From Closterium sp. NIES-65 (taxonomy: Eukaryota > Streptophyta > Zygnematophyceae > Desmidiales > Closteriaceae), in assembly GCA_948144175.1 (NCBI GenBank), contig CANXME010002566.1, positions 122,650 to 186,649 on the forward strand: a stretch of 64,000 nucleotides of DNA, written 5' to 3'. The stretch's first letter is position 1. Each line of letters opens with the position of its first letter. Shown one piece after another: positions 13,401 through 26,906 of this stretch. Position numbers and translations under genes: made by a program. The notes under the pieces were generated by a model that was not told where the DNA came from, did no database searches, and worked only from the letters and a program-made list of their open reading frames with translations.

Positions 13401-16400
13401 TGCCAGAGTCGCGGTGCCTGTTTAATTCCGTACAGTGATTTAAGTAGTTGACAGACACGGGAAGGGTCGTCAACGAACCCGTGGGGCTGTTCAACGAAGA
13501 TTTCGGCGTCGACTGGGTCGTATAGAAAAGCGTTGGTGACGTCGATTTGTCGGAGTGGGCGGCGACGTGAGGCGGCGATGGCGAGGAGAATGCGCAGGGA
13601 AGTGTGTCGTCTGACTGGTGCAAAGGTTTCAGTAAAGTCGCGACCATACTCTTGGTCGAATCCGCGGACGACCCATCGAGCTTTAAATCGTTCGATGGTT
13701 CCGTCGGAGTTGGTTTTGATCCGGAATACCCATTTCCCGGAGAGAATGGGTCGGTCTTGTGCGAGTGATGCAGGGACGATCTTCCAGGTGTTGCGGTCTG
13801 CCAGCGCTTTTAACTCCTTTTCCATGGCTTCGCGCCATTTTTCTTTGTGTTCCCCCCCTAGAGCCTGCTTGACAGAGCGAGGCTCTTCAGGTGGCGTCGA
13901 AGGCCCGTGCACTGCAGCGACGAGTCCCAGGACTTGGAGTCCGCTGGGGGTGTGACGGTTCAGCAGGGGATCCTCGGGATAGACTGCTTCGTCACCCGCT
14001 TCAGGATCAGGTGCGAATCCGGGGCCGTATCGTTCAGAGATGTCGGTGTTGACGGGTTGGGGTGTTACGTAACCAGTGTCGGCGAATTGGTAGTAGACGT
14101 CGGCAGTGATGCTGTCGCGAGGATTTTCCTCGTCCATGGGGATTGGGACGGAGCAGTAGGGAAGGGGTCCAGCAGCTTCGGATGCACCGTCGACGTTTTC
14201 TTCTTCCCAGTCAGCAGCGTCGGAGGGTGAAGCGAAGGCTCGGGAACCAGAAAATCCGCCGGTGGGGTCGACGTGGCGTGCGATGTTGTCCAGGTAATGG
14301 TTGAGGGTGAGTCGCTCGTAGAAGATAACGTCACGTGCTGCTACTGTTTCCTTTGTGTGGACGTTGAAGATTCGCCAGGCTTCGTAATGTTTTGCCAGCC
14401 CGAGGTGTAGACCCCACTGTGCACGTTGTGAAAATCTCCCTGCGTGTGCAGTGTGTGGGCGGTACTGTACCATACACCCAAAAACTCTTAACATTTTTGT
14501 GTTGCCCAGCTTCCCAGTCCACAACAGGTGCGGAGATGCGTTGTTGGGCAGTGAAGACGAGGACAGTAAGTTGTGCAGGAGGACAGCGTGGTCCATCGCT
14601 GCTGGCCATTTCGAGTTGGGCAGTCGAGTTCCACGTAGTAGCTTTCGCATGGTTGTCTGCAGGGTCCTGTTCATCCTTTTTGCAACACCCTGCTGTTGGT
14701 GAGCGTAAGGAAGAGAGATGAGGCGTTTGATGCCTCTTTCTGCCAAGAACTGCCTGAAGCGTTGTGACTGGTATTCCATCGCGCCATCTGACTGAAAACT
14801 TTTCAGTTTCGCTCCCGGCTCTCTTTCAGCGGCAGGTAGCCAGGCTGTGAAGGCTTCTAGAGCCATGTCTCGTGACGGTAAGTTGACGTGCCAGACATAT
14901 CGCGTTGCGGTGTCGATGAAGGTGATGACGTAGTTCAGATCTTCACACCCTTCAGTTCGAGGTATGTAGAGGATGTCGCTGTAGACTTTTTCGAGTGGTT
15001 GATAAACGGGGGCGCTCGGATTGTGATGTGACGGGAACGGTTGGTGAGGTAGATCTGCTTCCGGGCAGATGAAGCAAGTACCGCGTGGTCGTTCGAGTTC
15101 ACGTCCGTTGGGAAGCAGTAGGGCGTTCTTGTCTAACACTCCGGCTCGTATTGTGTTGTAAAGTGTTTTGTTTCCAGGATGTCCAAGACGTTGATGCCAG
15201 ATGTCTTCGGAGGCGCTGTGACCGACGGAGCGTTGATAGAAGTCTGCGTTGGCGAAGAAGGCGGCGTGTGTTGCTGCACTTCGATGAACGGCGCGTGGTG
15301 CTGGCGTTAACTGTTGGGCGGCTGTCGGTGGCGTGTCGATGATGAGAGGCGGTGGCGCGACGGAGGGACCGGGCTGTGGAGTTTCGGAAGGTTGTTCCGC
15401 GACAACGGTTGGTTCTACAACTGCAGGTTCGGTGGTTGTTGGTGCTGTGACGGGTGCAGTTTTTGTTTCGATGACGGGTGCTGACTCAGGTGTTGTTGCT
15501 TGTGTTTGCAGGACGGCAAGCGCGTTGGTGCGTTCAGCTTCGGGAATGGTACGAGAGTACCAGAAGCCTTCAGGACTGAAGTTCGGATCGAGGTCTGGCG
15601 GATGCGTCCAAGGTGCTAAGGCGACTATGCCATCGCTGTCGGCGGTGCCTTTGTCGGGGACGAAATCGAGAACGAAGACGTCATCTTGTTGGATTGCGCG
15701 GCCGATGAAGACCCCCCCTTTTCCGTGGTAAAGGCGGATTTCCCGGGCGTCAGAGTCACACTCCAGGTGAATGCCTTTCGACATGAGTTGGCTGACGCTC
15801 AGCAAGTTGAAATAAAGGTTGTCGACGACGAGTACTTTGTTTAACTGAAGAATGACGTTTGTTTCGTTCGACTGAAGTTCCACTATTCCTTGCTTGTCGG
15901 TGCGCAGGTTTTCGTTGTTGGCGACGGTAATAATAACATCTCGCGGAAGTCGTCATTCGCGTTGAAGAAATCGCGATGAAGAACACATGTGGTGACCATA
16001 GCAGCTGTCGAGGAACCATGTGTCGGGTCCAGTGGGTGTACTATTTGCGACGGCGGCATATGTCGGATTCACATTGAAGGATGACGGTGGTGGTGACGGT
16101 TGCTCGTCAGGACTGTAAGTCGGTGGTGAGCCGGTAATACACGAGTCGATGTTTGACTCTGTTGTTCGTGCCATGGCGACGATTCTTGATGTCTGTGCAG
16201 GTCCCGAAGTGGAAGTTGACGGTCGCGTTGAAGTAGTCGTTGAGACGGTCGCGGGTCGTTGTTGAGTTGACGCGATGTGAGGAGGCGCGGGTCGCAGAGG
16301 ACGAGAGAATGGTGCTGGTTGTCGATGTTGCTGAGGGCAGTTGAAGCGTGTATGTCCTGAAGTCCGACACAGATGATAGTAAGGAGGTACGTGTCCTCGA

Positions 16401-16706
16401 TTTTGGTAACGTGGCTGTCGTCGATTGGTGTAAAGAACGACTGGTTGATGATGCCTTTTGTTGTTGCGTTCTTCGAACAGGTCCATTTCCTGCTGCTCGG
16501 CGTGAAGTTCGGCGCAGAGATGCATTTCGGAGAGTCGACCGTGAGCGCGAAGAAGTGAACGGGTGGTACGCCATTGAGGTCCAAGGCCGACAAGAACGAC
16601 GGTTACGAAAGCTTCTTCAGATAAGTTTCCTCCGCAGCGAATGAGTCTGTCACGTAGTCCTTGACAGTGGCTGATGTAAGGCATGGCCTTTTCTCCAGGT
16701 TGCATT

Positions 16707-19700
16707 TGTCAGATTTATATGACATAGTTTCTGTAGGCTATAGTGGGGTAGCACATATGGGGTACAGGGTTTGTAGGGTTGTATTTGTACCCAATCTTCC
16801 ATAGTCATTTCATTCCTGTTTTCCTTGCTTCACATGGTATAGAGCGGGTCCTGCCTTAGGACCGTTTTTTTTAGGGCCCACCAAAGCGCGCCCCGAGGAA
16901 CGCCCTTTTTTTTTAGCGACCCCTCGGGTCGCCTTTTCCCTCGCGGCCCCGCTGTCCCTCAGACGCGGCCCCGCCACCTCTCCTGATCGCGGCCCCGCCG
17001 CCTGTTTGACGCGGCCCCGCCGCCTCCCCTGACGCGGCCCCGCCGCCTCCCCTGACGCGGCTCCGCCGCCTCCCCTGACGCGGCCCCGCCGCCTGTTTGA
17101 CGCGGCCCCGCCGCCTCCCCTGACGCGGCCCCGCCGCCTCCCCTGACGCGGCTCCGCCGCCTCCCCTGACGCGGCCCCGCCGCCTCCCCTGACGCGGCTC
17201 CGCCGCCTCCCCTGACGCGGCCTTGCCGCCTCCCCTGACGCGGCTCCGCCGCCTCCCCTGCCGGCCCGCCGCTGCTCCTGCCGGCCCGCCGCTGCACCTG
17301 CCGGCCCGCCGCTGCACCCAGCGGCCCGCCGCCTCTGACGGCCTCGCCGCTGCACCTGCCGGCCCGCCACTGCACCCTACGGCCCGCCGCTGCACCCTAC
17401 GGCCCGCCGCCTACACCTGCCGGCCCGCCGCTGCACCTGCCGGCCCGCCGCTGCACCTGCCGGCCCGCCGCTGCACCTGCCGGCCCGCCACTGCACCGGT
17501 CGACCCGCCGCTGCACCTGACGGCCCCGCCCCTGCATCTCCTGGCCGAGCCGCCCCAGCAGCCGAACCGCCCGTGAGCCGAGCCGCCCGACGCCGAGCCG
17601 CCCGGGACCCGAGCCGCCCTGCCGCCGAGCCGCCCGGGAGCCGAGCCGCCCTGCACCCGAGCCGCCCAGCCGCCGAGCCGCCCGGGAGCCGAGCCGCCCT
17701 GCGCCCGAGCCGCCCAGCAGCCGAGCCGCCCTGCACCCGAGCCGCCCGGTCGCTGAGCCGCCTTTCTGCATAGCTGCACGACCTGCCCTGCCTGGTGAGC
17801 ACAGTCCCACTGACACTGCGAGCTCTTTCCCTACTGCTTGCACTACGTCGCTGTCGTCGCCATGGCTACCCCTAGTGTCCTAGCTTTTGACGCTGAGGGT
17901 CGCGCCATTGATTTTGAGGTCTGGTTAGACGACCTGCAACTGTTCTTACAGTGCGACAGGGCTGACGACCTTTCTCTCTTTGATCTCACCTCTGGCGCCT
18001 CTCCTGCTCCTGCTGCTGATGCTGATCCCGCTGTCCGCTCTAAGTGGGCCACCCGCGATGCTGCTGCACGTCTTGCTGTGCGTCGCCACCTCCCTACCTC
18101 TGAGCGTGCGCACTTTAGTCAGTACAAGAGTGCTCAGACCTTGTACGACGCTGTAGTTGCGCGCTACTCCTCCCCTGCCACTGCTGCACTGAGCCGTCTC
18201 ATGCTTCCCTACCTCTTTCCTGACCTCTCTGCCTTTCCCACTGTCGCTGACCTCATTACGCACCTCCGCACTAGTGACACTCGCTACCGCGCCGCCCTTC
18301 CTGCTGAGTTCTGCGCTAAGAACCCCCCCCCCCATGTACATCGCTCTCTACTACGTAGTCGCGCGCCTCCCTGACTCCCTTCGCGTCGTCAGGGACCACT
18401 TTCTCGCAGTCTGTCCCACCACCCTCACCGTCGACCTCCTCGAGAAGGCCCTCCTCGCAGCGGAGAAGAGCATAGTCGCTGTAGGTGCTTCTCGTGGTGA
18501 CCCTCGCACCCCCATCTTTGAGGGGTGCTCTCCTTCCCCCTTGCTGCCCTCTGTTGCCTCTGCTGCTGCCGCCGACCTGCTTGGTCTTGAGTCGGTCGGC
18601 GCGGCGTCTGCCCCTAGTGGGAGACGTCGCTCCAGCAAGGGCAAGGGGGGCAAGGGCGCGGGTGGAACTGGAGGGAGCGGTGGCGGTGGCGGCGGTGGCG
18701 GCGGAGGGAGTGGGGGTGGCGGCGGGACTAGTGGCGGGGGTGGTGGTGGTGGTGGCAGCAGTGGCGGAGACGATGGTGGTGGTGCCAGCGGTGGTGGTGG
18801 AGGCAGCGGCGGTGGTGGAGGCGGCGGAGGTGGAGGCGGTGGAGGCGGCAGCGGAGGAGGCGGTGGTGGTGGAGGAGGTGGAGCTGGTCGAGGTGGTACC
18901 CAGCAGCGTAGCGGCGGTGGTGGTGGCCAGCGCTCGCAGCGGCAGCAGCAGCAGCGCTCGCGGGACATCCCTCCGCCTCAGCAGCTTCGTGAGTGGTACG
19001 CTGGGCGTCAGAGGGGTGGGGGTACTGGTCCCTGCACCTACGTTCTTCGTTCCGGCGACCGCGCGGGTGAGAAGTGTGGGGGTGCCCACGCCACCCAGCG
19101 CTGCTTTGGCCGCCTGACGGACGCCTGGCGTCAGCAGTTCCCTGGGGCTAGTGAGATCCCTCACTGGGATGAGCTTCTCAGGGCTGGTGTAGCGATCTTT
19201 GATCTTGATTTTGATGCTATCCTTGCTGCTATGTATGTTGTGGATTATAGTGAGGAGAATGAGGGTTACCGTTGTTTCCAGCCCGACCCGGGCATTGGTA
19301 CTGCTGCGCTAGGTGCTTGTGAGGCTGCTGCTCTAGGTGCCAGTGCGTCTGCGCTCTCAGGTACTGGTGAGACTGCGCTCTCAGGTACTGCGTCGTCCTC
19401 GTCCTCCCTCACTTTCACACTTGACTCCGGAGCTTCTCGCTCCTTCTTTCGAGACCGCACTACCCTTACGCCGCTCGGCCGGCCGGTTGCAGTCTCCCTT
19501 GCTGACCCCTCTGGGGGTCCTGTCCTGTCTCACTTCTCCACTGTCCTCCCGTGTCCGGCTGCCCCTTCGGGCACCCTGTCGGGTCTGTACCTTCCCTCGT
19601 TCTCTACGAACTTGGTGAGTGGAGCGGACCTGCAGGATGTGGGTGTTCACCAGTTCACTCCTGCGAGTCAGCGGGTGACCCACTGCACGGAGGCACGCAC

Positions 19701-22700
19701 AGGCCGACACCTGGCCACGTTCTCGCGTCGGCCGGGGTCGAGTCTCTACACCCTGACCGTTGAGTCTCCTCCTGTCCCTGCGTCTGGTCAGGTGGCTGCG
19801 TCGGGTCAGGTACTTGCTGCTGCGTCCCGGTCAGGTCCTGAGTCTGCCCCCTGTTCTTGTCGCCTCCTGTCTCACGAGACTCTCCTGTGGCACCACCGTC
19901 TTGGCCACCCCTCCTTGCCCCGTCTTCGGAGCATGGCTTCCCGTGTCCTTGTCTCTGGTCTTCCCCAGTCTCTCCCTCCTCTCCCCTCCGGGCCAGGACC
20001 TTCCTGTGTCCCCTGTGTCGAGGGTCGCCTCCGGGCTACTCCTCACTCATCCCACTTCCCCCCGACAGAGGCTCCCCTGCAGACGCTTCACATGGATGTG
20101 TGGGGCCCAGCCCCCGTCCGTGGGCAGGGTTACGAGCGCTACTTCCTGTTGGTGGTTGACGACTACTCGCGTTACACCACAGTCCTCCCCTTGCGCAGCA
20201 AGGGTGAGGTCACTGAGGTGCTGATCGACTGGATCCGCGAGGCTCGTCTCCAGCTCAGGAAGAGCTTCGGCTCGGACTTTCCTGTTCTGCGTCTGCACTC
20301 TGACAGAGGCGGAGAGTTCTCTTCTCGCCTTCTGCGGGACTACTGTCGTGCACGGGGGATCCGCCAGACCTTCACGCTTCCGGACTCACCACAGCAAAAT
20401 GGGATTGCTGAGCGCCGCATTGGCATGGTCATGGATGTCGCTCGTACGTCCATGATGCATGCGGCTGCCCCCCATTTTCTGTGGCCGTTTGCGGTGAGGT
20501 ACGCGGCGCATCAGCTCAACCTTCACCCCCGGGTCTCTCGGCCTGCGATGTCCCCAGCCTTGCTGTGGACGGGGAAGGTTGGCGATGCGTCTGTGTTCCG
20601 TGTCTGGGGATCTCGGGCGTTTGTCCGCGACTTGTCTGCGGACAAGCTGTCCCCTCGTGCTGCTCCCTGTGTCTTCCTTGGCTTCCCCACTGACGCCCCA
20701 GGGTGGCAGTTTTACCACCCCTCCTCTCGTCGTGTTCTGTCCTCCCAGGACGTCACGTTCGACGAGTCAGTCCCCTTCTACCGTCTCTTCCCCTACCGCA
20801 CTCCTTCCCTCCCCCCTCCCCCGGACTTCCTTGTGCCGGTTCCCCCCCCGGTAGACCCCCTCCCCCCTCAGGTTCCTGCCCCCTCAGGTGTGTCCCAGGT
20901 AGACGCCGTTGACCCGGTCGAGGTTACTGGTGACTCTGGTGCTGCTGCGGGTGCTGAGCCTGGGGGTGCTGACTCTGGGGGTGCTGTGCGCGGGGGTACT
21001 GAGCCTGGGGGTGCTACTGCTAGGGGTGCTGGGCCTGAGGGTGCTACTGCGGAGGGTGCGGAGCCTGGGGGTGCTGAGTCTGGGGGTGCTGTGCCTGGAG
21101 GTGCTGGGTCTGGGGGTGCTGGGTCGGGAGCTGCTGAGCCTGGGGGTGCTGAGCTGGGAGCTGCTGAGCCTGGGGGTACTGCGTCTGGAGCTGCTGAGCC
21201 TAGGGTTTCTCCTGCTGCTGCGTCTCGCCGGGAGCCCCTCTCTCCACAGGAGCTGCGCGAGTGGTTCGCTCGCCGCTGGAGGCGTGCTGCTGAGTCTGGA
21301 GGTGCTGCTGGAGCTGGAGCTGGAGCTTCTTCGACCGTCGAGGGTGCGGGTGCTGCCGGTCCCGGAGCTGCTGGACCTGCGGGTCCTCCTGGAGCTGGAG
21401 CTGCTGCGGGCGCTGGTGCTGAGCCTACTTCTGTTGGTCCTGCCGCTGGAGGTGTGGGTGGCGCTGGTGCTGTCGCTGAGGGTGCTGGTGCTGTCCTTGC
21501 TGCGTCTGGAGCTGCCGCGCGGCCTCGGCCGTACTTCGTTCCGCTCCTGCAGCAGGTTCTTGGTCTTTCTCCTCCAGTAGAGGGTCCACCGCCTGTCCAG
21601 TCGCAGTCCCTGCTAGAGCCTTCCTCTCCACTGCCTGCTCCCTCTCCTTACACTGGTCCTACTGGAGGTCTTGCTGAGCGTCGTGAGCCTGCGTCTCGTC
21701 CCGCGTCGCCTGTTCGCACTGCTCGCGCTAGTGGTCGCAGTTCGCGTCAGCGTCCTCCTCCTGTCCCTGGCACGCACCGGATGTCTCTGCGTCCGTCCAC
21801 TGCTCCTCTGCGTGCCCCTTTGCCTTCTCCTCCTGAGTCCTCTCTTCCTGCGCTTTTCGACCCGGAGTCGGACTCTCTTCGTGCTGCCAGTCCTACTGTC
21901 ACGCGTCTGCTTGCTACTGTCGTCACTGACCCCTCTTTTGAGTCCACTGCTGCGTCTGCTCTAGTCGCTGAGCTCGTCGACTTTGCTGCTCGCTGTCATC
22001 TCGACTACGCTGCTAGTCTTGTTGCTGAGTCTGCGTCTGTCTGTCCTCCGTCCGTCGGGGGTGAGTGTGCTCTTGGCACGGACGTCCTAGAGGACAGGCA
22101 GGAGGAGTTACAGTGTCTAGCGACTGCTTCACCTCATCTCGCGTCTGTACTGCTTGCCCCTGAGGGAGACCCGGATGCACTAGACATCCCGACTCCGCGT
22201 TCTTACGCGGAGGCCGTAGAGGGTCCCTACTCCTCTCAGTGGCAGGCAGCTATGGATGCAGAGATGGCTTCCTGGAAGTCCACAGGCACCTACGTTGACG
22301 CGGTTCCCCCTCCTGGGGCGAACATCGTCAGTGGCATGTGGATCTTCAGGGTGAAGCGGCCGCCGGGCTCTCCACCTGTCTTCAAGGCACGGTACGTTGC
22401 TCGTGGCTTCAGTCAGCGGCAGGGAGTTGACTACTTTCAGACCTTCTCTCCCACCCCGAAGATGACTACTCTTCGGGTGCTGTTGCACATAGCCGCTCAG
22501 CGCGACTACGAGCTTCACTCTCTCGACTTCAGCACTGCGTTCTTGCAGGGTAGCCTGCACGAGGAGATCTGGCTTCGCCGTCCACCTGGCTTCACTGGGA
22601 CTTTCCCTCCTGGCACCCAGTGGAGCCTCCGACGGCCAGTCTACGGTCTCCGCCAGGCACCGCGTGAGTGGCACGACACACTGAGGACTACGCTTGCGGC

Positions 22701-24107
22701 TCTTGGGTTTGCTCCTTCTACTGCTGACCCGTCGCTGTTTCTTCGCACCGACACTTCCCTGCCGCCGTTCTACATCCTCGTGTACGTCGACGACTTGGTC
22801 TTTGCCACAGCGGACACTGCTGGACTCGCCTACGTGAAGTCCGAGCTGCTGAAGAGACACACGTGCACAGACCTGGGTGAACTGCGCAGCTACCTTGGCT
22901 TGCAGATCACTCGGGACAGAGCACGCCGCACCATTACCTTGACTCAGTCACACATGGTGCAGCAGGTCCTTCAGCGCTTCGGCTTCACGTACTCCTCGCC
23001 TCAGGCCACTCCTCTGCCTACTCGCCACTCACTCTCAGCTCTGCCTTCGGATGAGTCCGTAGAGTCGAGTGGTCCGTATGCAGAGCTTGTTGGCTGCCTC
23101 ATGTACCTGATGACCTGCACACGACCTGACCTTGCATACCCTCTGAGCATTCTTGCTCGCTATGTTGCTCCTGGGAGACACAGACCAGAGCACATGGCTG
23201 CAGCGAAGAGGGTATTGCGCTACCTGTGCAGCACGTCGGGCATGGGGCTAGTGCTTGGAGGGCGGAGTCCAGTGGTCCTTACCGGCCACGCGGACGCTTC
23301 TTGGGCTGACGACCAGGCTACGCAGCGGTCGTCACAGGGTTACACCTTCAGCCTTGGTTCCGGCTCTGTCTCGTGGCGGTCTACTCGCTCGTCTTCGGTT
23401 CTCGGCTCCAGTTGTGAGGCTGAGATCTACGCCGGGGCCATGGCTGCACAGGAACTTCGCTGGCTCACCTACCTGCTGACTGACCTTGGAGAGCCGCCTC
23501 GTTCTCCTCCAGTGCTGTACGTAGACAACAAGGCCATGCTGGCCTTGTGTCGAGAGCAGCGCTTGGAGCACAGAACGAAGCACATTGCTCTCCGCTACTT
23601 CCTTGCTCGTGAGCTGCAGCAGCGTGGTCAGTTGCGACTTGCGTACGTGGCCTCTGAGGCCAACACTGCTGATGTGTTCACCAAGGCACTCGCGCCTTGT
23701 GACCATCAGCGCTTTTGCACCCAGCTGGGTCTTGTGCCTGTCTTGCCTCACTTGCTCTCCTCTTGACTTCACTTGTACTGTGACATATATATATACCTGC
23801 TCTTGCTTGTCTAGTTCTATATATATATGTCTGTACTCCTGCATGTGAACTGGCCTCTGGCCCTGCTCTTGTGCTCGGACTGTGTGGTGACGTTGTGATC
23901 CACCCTGAGCTTGCTCTGCTTTGCTTTACCTGACTGGTCTTGTGACCCCTTGTTCTCCCCCACTTTGCCTATGGGGGTGTGTCAGATTTATATGACATAG
24001 TTTCTGTAGGCTATAGTGGGGTAGCACATATGGGGTACAGGGTTTGTAGGGTTGTATTTGTACCCAATCTTCCATAGTCATTTCATTCCTGTTTTCCTTG
24101 CTTCACA
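16707..24107 (+). mobile_element. Copia LTR retrotransposon B, young and nearly whole
   Basis: A full-length Ty1/Copia element inserted in the gag region of Copia A, with target duplication GCATT at 16,702-16,706 and 24,108-24,112. The LTRs (16,707-16,834 and 23,980-24,107, 128 bp) are identical as read, implying very recent insertion. The primer site from 16,835 (TGGTATAGAGCGGGT) resembles the initiator-Met tRNA complement. After a GC-rich minisatellite leader come gag (ATG near 17,862), a glycine-rich stretch (about 18,660-18,890), protease (LDSGASRSFF near 19,422), integrase (about 19,880-20,600), an acidic/Gly-rich 15-bp-repeat linker (about 20,940-21,200), reverse transcriptase (about 22,320-23,000; YVDDL near 22,782) and RNase H (to about 23,740). 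Most of pol is one very long frame. I count about one interruption overall. Confidence 0.93.
16925..17780. repeat. GC-rich minisatellite leader of Copia B
   Basis: Two successive tandem arrays fill the region between primer site and gag. The first uses about a 21-bp unit built on GCGGCCCCGCCGCC. The second uses 18-21-bp units built on CGGCCCGCCGCTGCACCTGC and then GAGCCGCCC. Long open frames on both strands here are by-products of the repeat. Related arrays occupy the same place in Copia D and element C. Confidence 0.85.
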
Positions 24108-25310
24108 GCATTTGAACTGTTGTCAGTTGTGCCATGAGTCGGCTTTGTGTAACGCTGTCGGATGCTTGATGAATGCTTCGCAGATGTTGATAGGCGAGTT
24201 CCGCGGAGTTTGCGTAGTTCCGGTAGGCGCGGATGCTTTGTTGCTCGTTCGGCGACAAGTTTCGGAGAAGAACGGTGTAAGCCATCAGGGAGTGATACGT
24301 ATAATTTTCTTTGTCTTTGTCTTCGCCGTTGTGTGGATATGGCCAGGTACCGTTGAAGAATCCAAGAAGATTCGCGCCTTCCATCAGGAGTTCAAACTCG
24401 AAACTCCAGGAATAGAAGTCTTTCCCATTGAATGGTGTGGATGTGTGCAGTCGCAGGATGTTATTGAACTGCGCTTGTACTTGCAGGACTTCTTTGATGT
24501 CTCGTTTGATGGCGGGAAGAGGAGTCGCTGGATGGCGGGGCGGCATGAACGTGAAGGAACCAGGTGAGACCGAGTTTGGTGTTTGTTGATTATGTCGTCC
24601 GGACGATGAGTTGTCAATACTCATTGGTGCCGCTCCGTTGTTTACGCTGTTGCTGTTTGCAGGTTGTGAGGACTGCTGCTGCGACATGAAGTTGAAGAAC
24701 TCCTCTATTAAGCTTGGGTTGAAGGTTGTTGGCGGCGCTACTGGCGCTTGAGTAGAACGTTCCGTCGCTTCCGGCGTTAATCCGGGCGTTGTTCCTCCTT
24801 CGGTCTGCAGCTCGGAGACCGGGGGTAGGGTAGATCCCGTAGATGACCTTCTTTCTTTGCCACTTGCCATGTCTTGCCTTTCTTGAATGAAGATTGAACT
24901 TCTTGGTTGCTTGCAGATCGGTAGCCTGGAAGAGGCTTAGTGACGAGAGCCTTTGTTCTCTGACTGCTCTCATACCATGTTGGGCTGAGGATTTCAGCCT
25001 TAGGATCTTTGCAGAGAATAGGCTAGTAGGTGCTAGAGTAGCACAGCGGAAGTCTTGAGTGAATGTACTTGTGCTGGTATGTGAGAACAAGTAATTGATT
25101 AAAGCAAAGAGCATACAGGAATATATAGAAAAGATAGATTACAGGAAGCGGTTATGTTTATCGAGACGCGTAATGTTTCGACTATCGAGGCGGTTACTGT
25201 TCACTGAAGCGTCGCCTGCTGTTGCGTAACCTCCAGGCGGTTACAACTCGCAACCTCCAGTTGCGGTTTGATGTGGTACGCGCCTTTTCGACTTCATACC
25301 CCTTTTGTTG

Positions 25311-26819
25311 TGACAAAATTAGAAGAAAGAAGAGGGATGAACTAGCAAGAATGAGGATACAAATAGCAAACCCTAGAAGGGTTGTACTCGCTATAGAGCA
25401 CCCCACTACAGGCTAGAGCATAAGATAACATTCTGACACACCCCCATAGCCAAAGTGGGGTGTAATCAGCAGAGCAAGCAAAGCAGTACAAGCTCAGGGT
25501 GGATCACAATGTCACCACACATTCTGAGCACAAGTTAAAGAAGCAATAGTTTAAAGTTCACAATTATGAGCAAAGCTAGTGGTAGTCACAACGGGCAAGT
25601 GAGAAGGAGAGAGAGTGAAGGGAGAGGAGATAGGAGGCGACGGCTGAAGCTGCAGACACACGGGCAACAGGAGGCAGACTGGCACAGCGGCTACCGGGCG
25701 AAGTCCCCGGAATACAGGAGTAACAGGCCCCGCGGCTAAAGTAGCGGCAGACGAGCAACGGACCCACAGGCGGCTGGCACAGCTGGCTACGACTGGGCTA
25801 CCGGACGAAGTCCCCGGACTACAGGTGCTGCTGGCGACACGACGGCAACCTCCGTGCAACTTTCCCAAACAGTCCCACCCCCCGACACACACCCGCTGCT
25901 ACACCCCTAGCTCCACTCCCACGCACCCCCCTTAAACCCTAAACCCCAGTCTCCCACACATCCACCCCCCTCAGCGACAGCTGCAGCAGTGGGAGACGAA
26001 GGAGGAGGAGGAGCAAAGGGAGGAATGAAGAAGTGCCACCCCCATACTCGCCACCCCCTGCTTGCCACCCCCAAACCCTAACACAGACAAGGTGGGATGG
26101 CGGGTAGGCAGGGTGGGATGGCGGCGCTCGCCCCCCTCCCCCACGTAAGCGGCCCCCGAGGGAGCCGCGACGGGCGACGGGAAAAGGGAGGGCCGGGGTG
26201 CAAGGAGGGCGGCGGGGCCGCAGGTGTAGAGGGCGGCGGGGCCGCGAAGTTGGGGCGGCGGGGCCGCGACAGAAGGGCGGCGGGGCCGCGAAGGTAGGTG
26301 GCGCGGCCGCGACCGTAGGTGGCGGGGCCGCGAAGGTAGGTGGAGGGGCCGCGGAAGGTACGTGGCGGGGCCGCGTAAGGTAGGCGGCGGGGCCGCGACC
26401 GTAGGTGGCGGGGCCGCGAAGGTAGGCGGCGGGGCCGCGACCGTAGGTGGCGGGGCCGCGAAGGTAGGCGGCGGGGCCGCGAAGGGTCCCCGTCGCCCTT
26501 CGCGGCGCCTCCAGAAGGCGACGCGACGAGCGACGGGGTAGAAGCCCGTCGCGCGCCTCGGGGCGCACGGCGAGTAGAAAACCGCCGCGCGCCTCGGGGC
26601 GCACGGCGGGAAGAAAAAGTAGCAGCGGAAGCGAGGAGGTGGTAACCCACCCACAGGATCGATCCAAGGGGATCGACCTGCTCTGATAGCATGACAAAAT
26701 TAGAAGAAAGAAGAGGGATGAACTAGCAAGAATGAGGATACAAATAGCAAACCCTAGAAGGGTTGTACTCGCTATAGAGCACCCCACTACAGGCTAGAGC
26801 ATAAGATAACATTCTGACA
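25311..26819 (-). mobile_element. Non-autonomous Copia derivative C (TRIM/LARD-like)
   Basis: A 1.5-kb minus-strand element in the right LTR of Copia A. Its LTRs (25,311-25,438 and 26,692-26,819, 128 bp) are identical as read and flanked by TGTTG on both sides (25,306-25,310 and 26,820-26,824). The primer site just left of the right LTR reads TGCTATCAGAGCAGG on the minus strand, close to initiator-Met tRNA. The interior keeps the GC-rich minisatellite leader and a 3' leader with purine tract like those of Copia B, but I see no gag or pol. Identical LTRs and a clean duplication mean it moved recently, presumably with proteins from a related full element. Confidence 0.88.
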
Positions 26820-26906
26820 TGTTGTGCTTCGGTATCGGGTGAGGTTCGATACTACAGAAACGCACCAAGTCATGCGTTTATATTCCCAACATTCTCTGTA
26901 TTCATA

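Larger units (their letters stand above)
11896..26891 (-). mobile_element. Copia LTR retrotransposon A, carrying nested elements B and C
   Basis: A complete-span minus-strand Ty1/Copia element. The LTRs are 11,896-12,295 (400 bp, TGTTGGG...CCCAACA) and 24,978-26,891 (the latter split by element C). Both ends are flanked by TTCTC (11,891-11,895 and 26,892-26,896). The primer site next to the right LTR (24,963-24,977) reads TGGTATGAGAGCAGT on the minus strand, matching initiator-Met tRNA. Parts, right to left: gag (from 24,870; interrupted by B; resuming below 16,706), protease (WFLDSC near 16,020), integrase (about 15,250-14,300), reverse transcriptase (about 13,850-13,050; YVDDL near 13,290), RNase H (about 12,890-12,330). 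The LTRs differ at about nine of 400 positions, so it is moderately young. It is broken by a few interruptions, counting the insertions. Confidence 0.92.

Noticed and set aside
18316-19164. Minus-strand polyproline and Thr/Ser-rich ORFs
   Set aside because: Shadows of the glycine-rich gag/protease part of Copia B.
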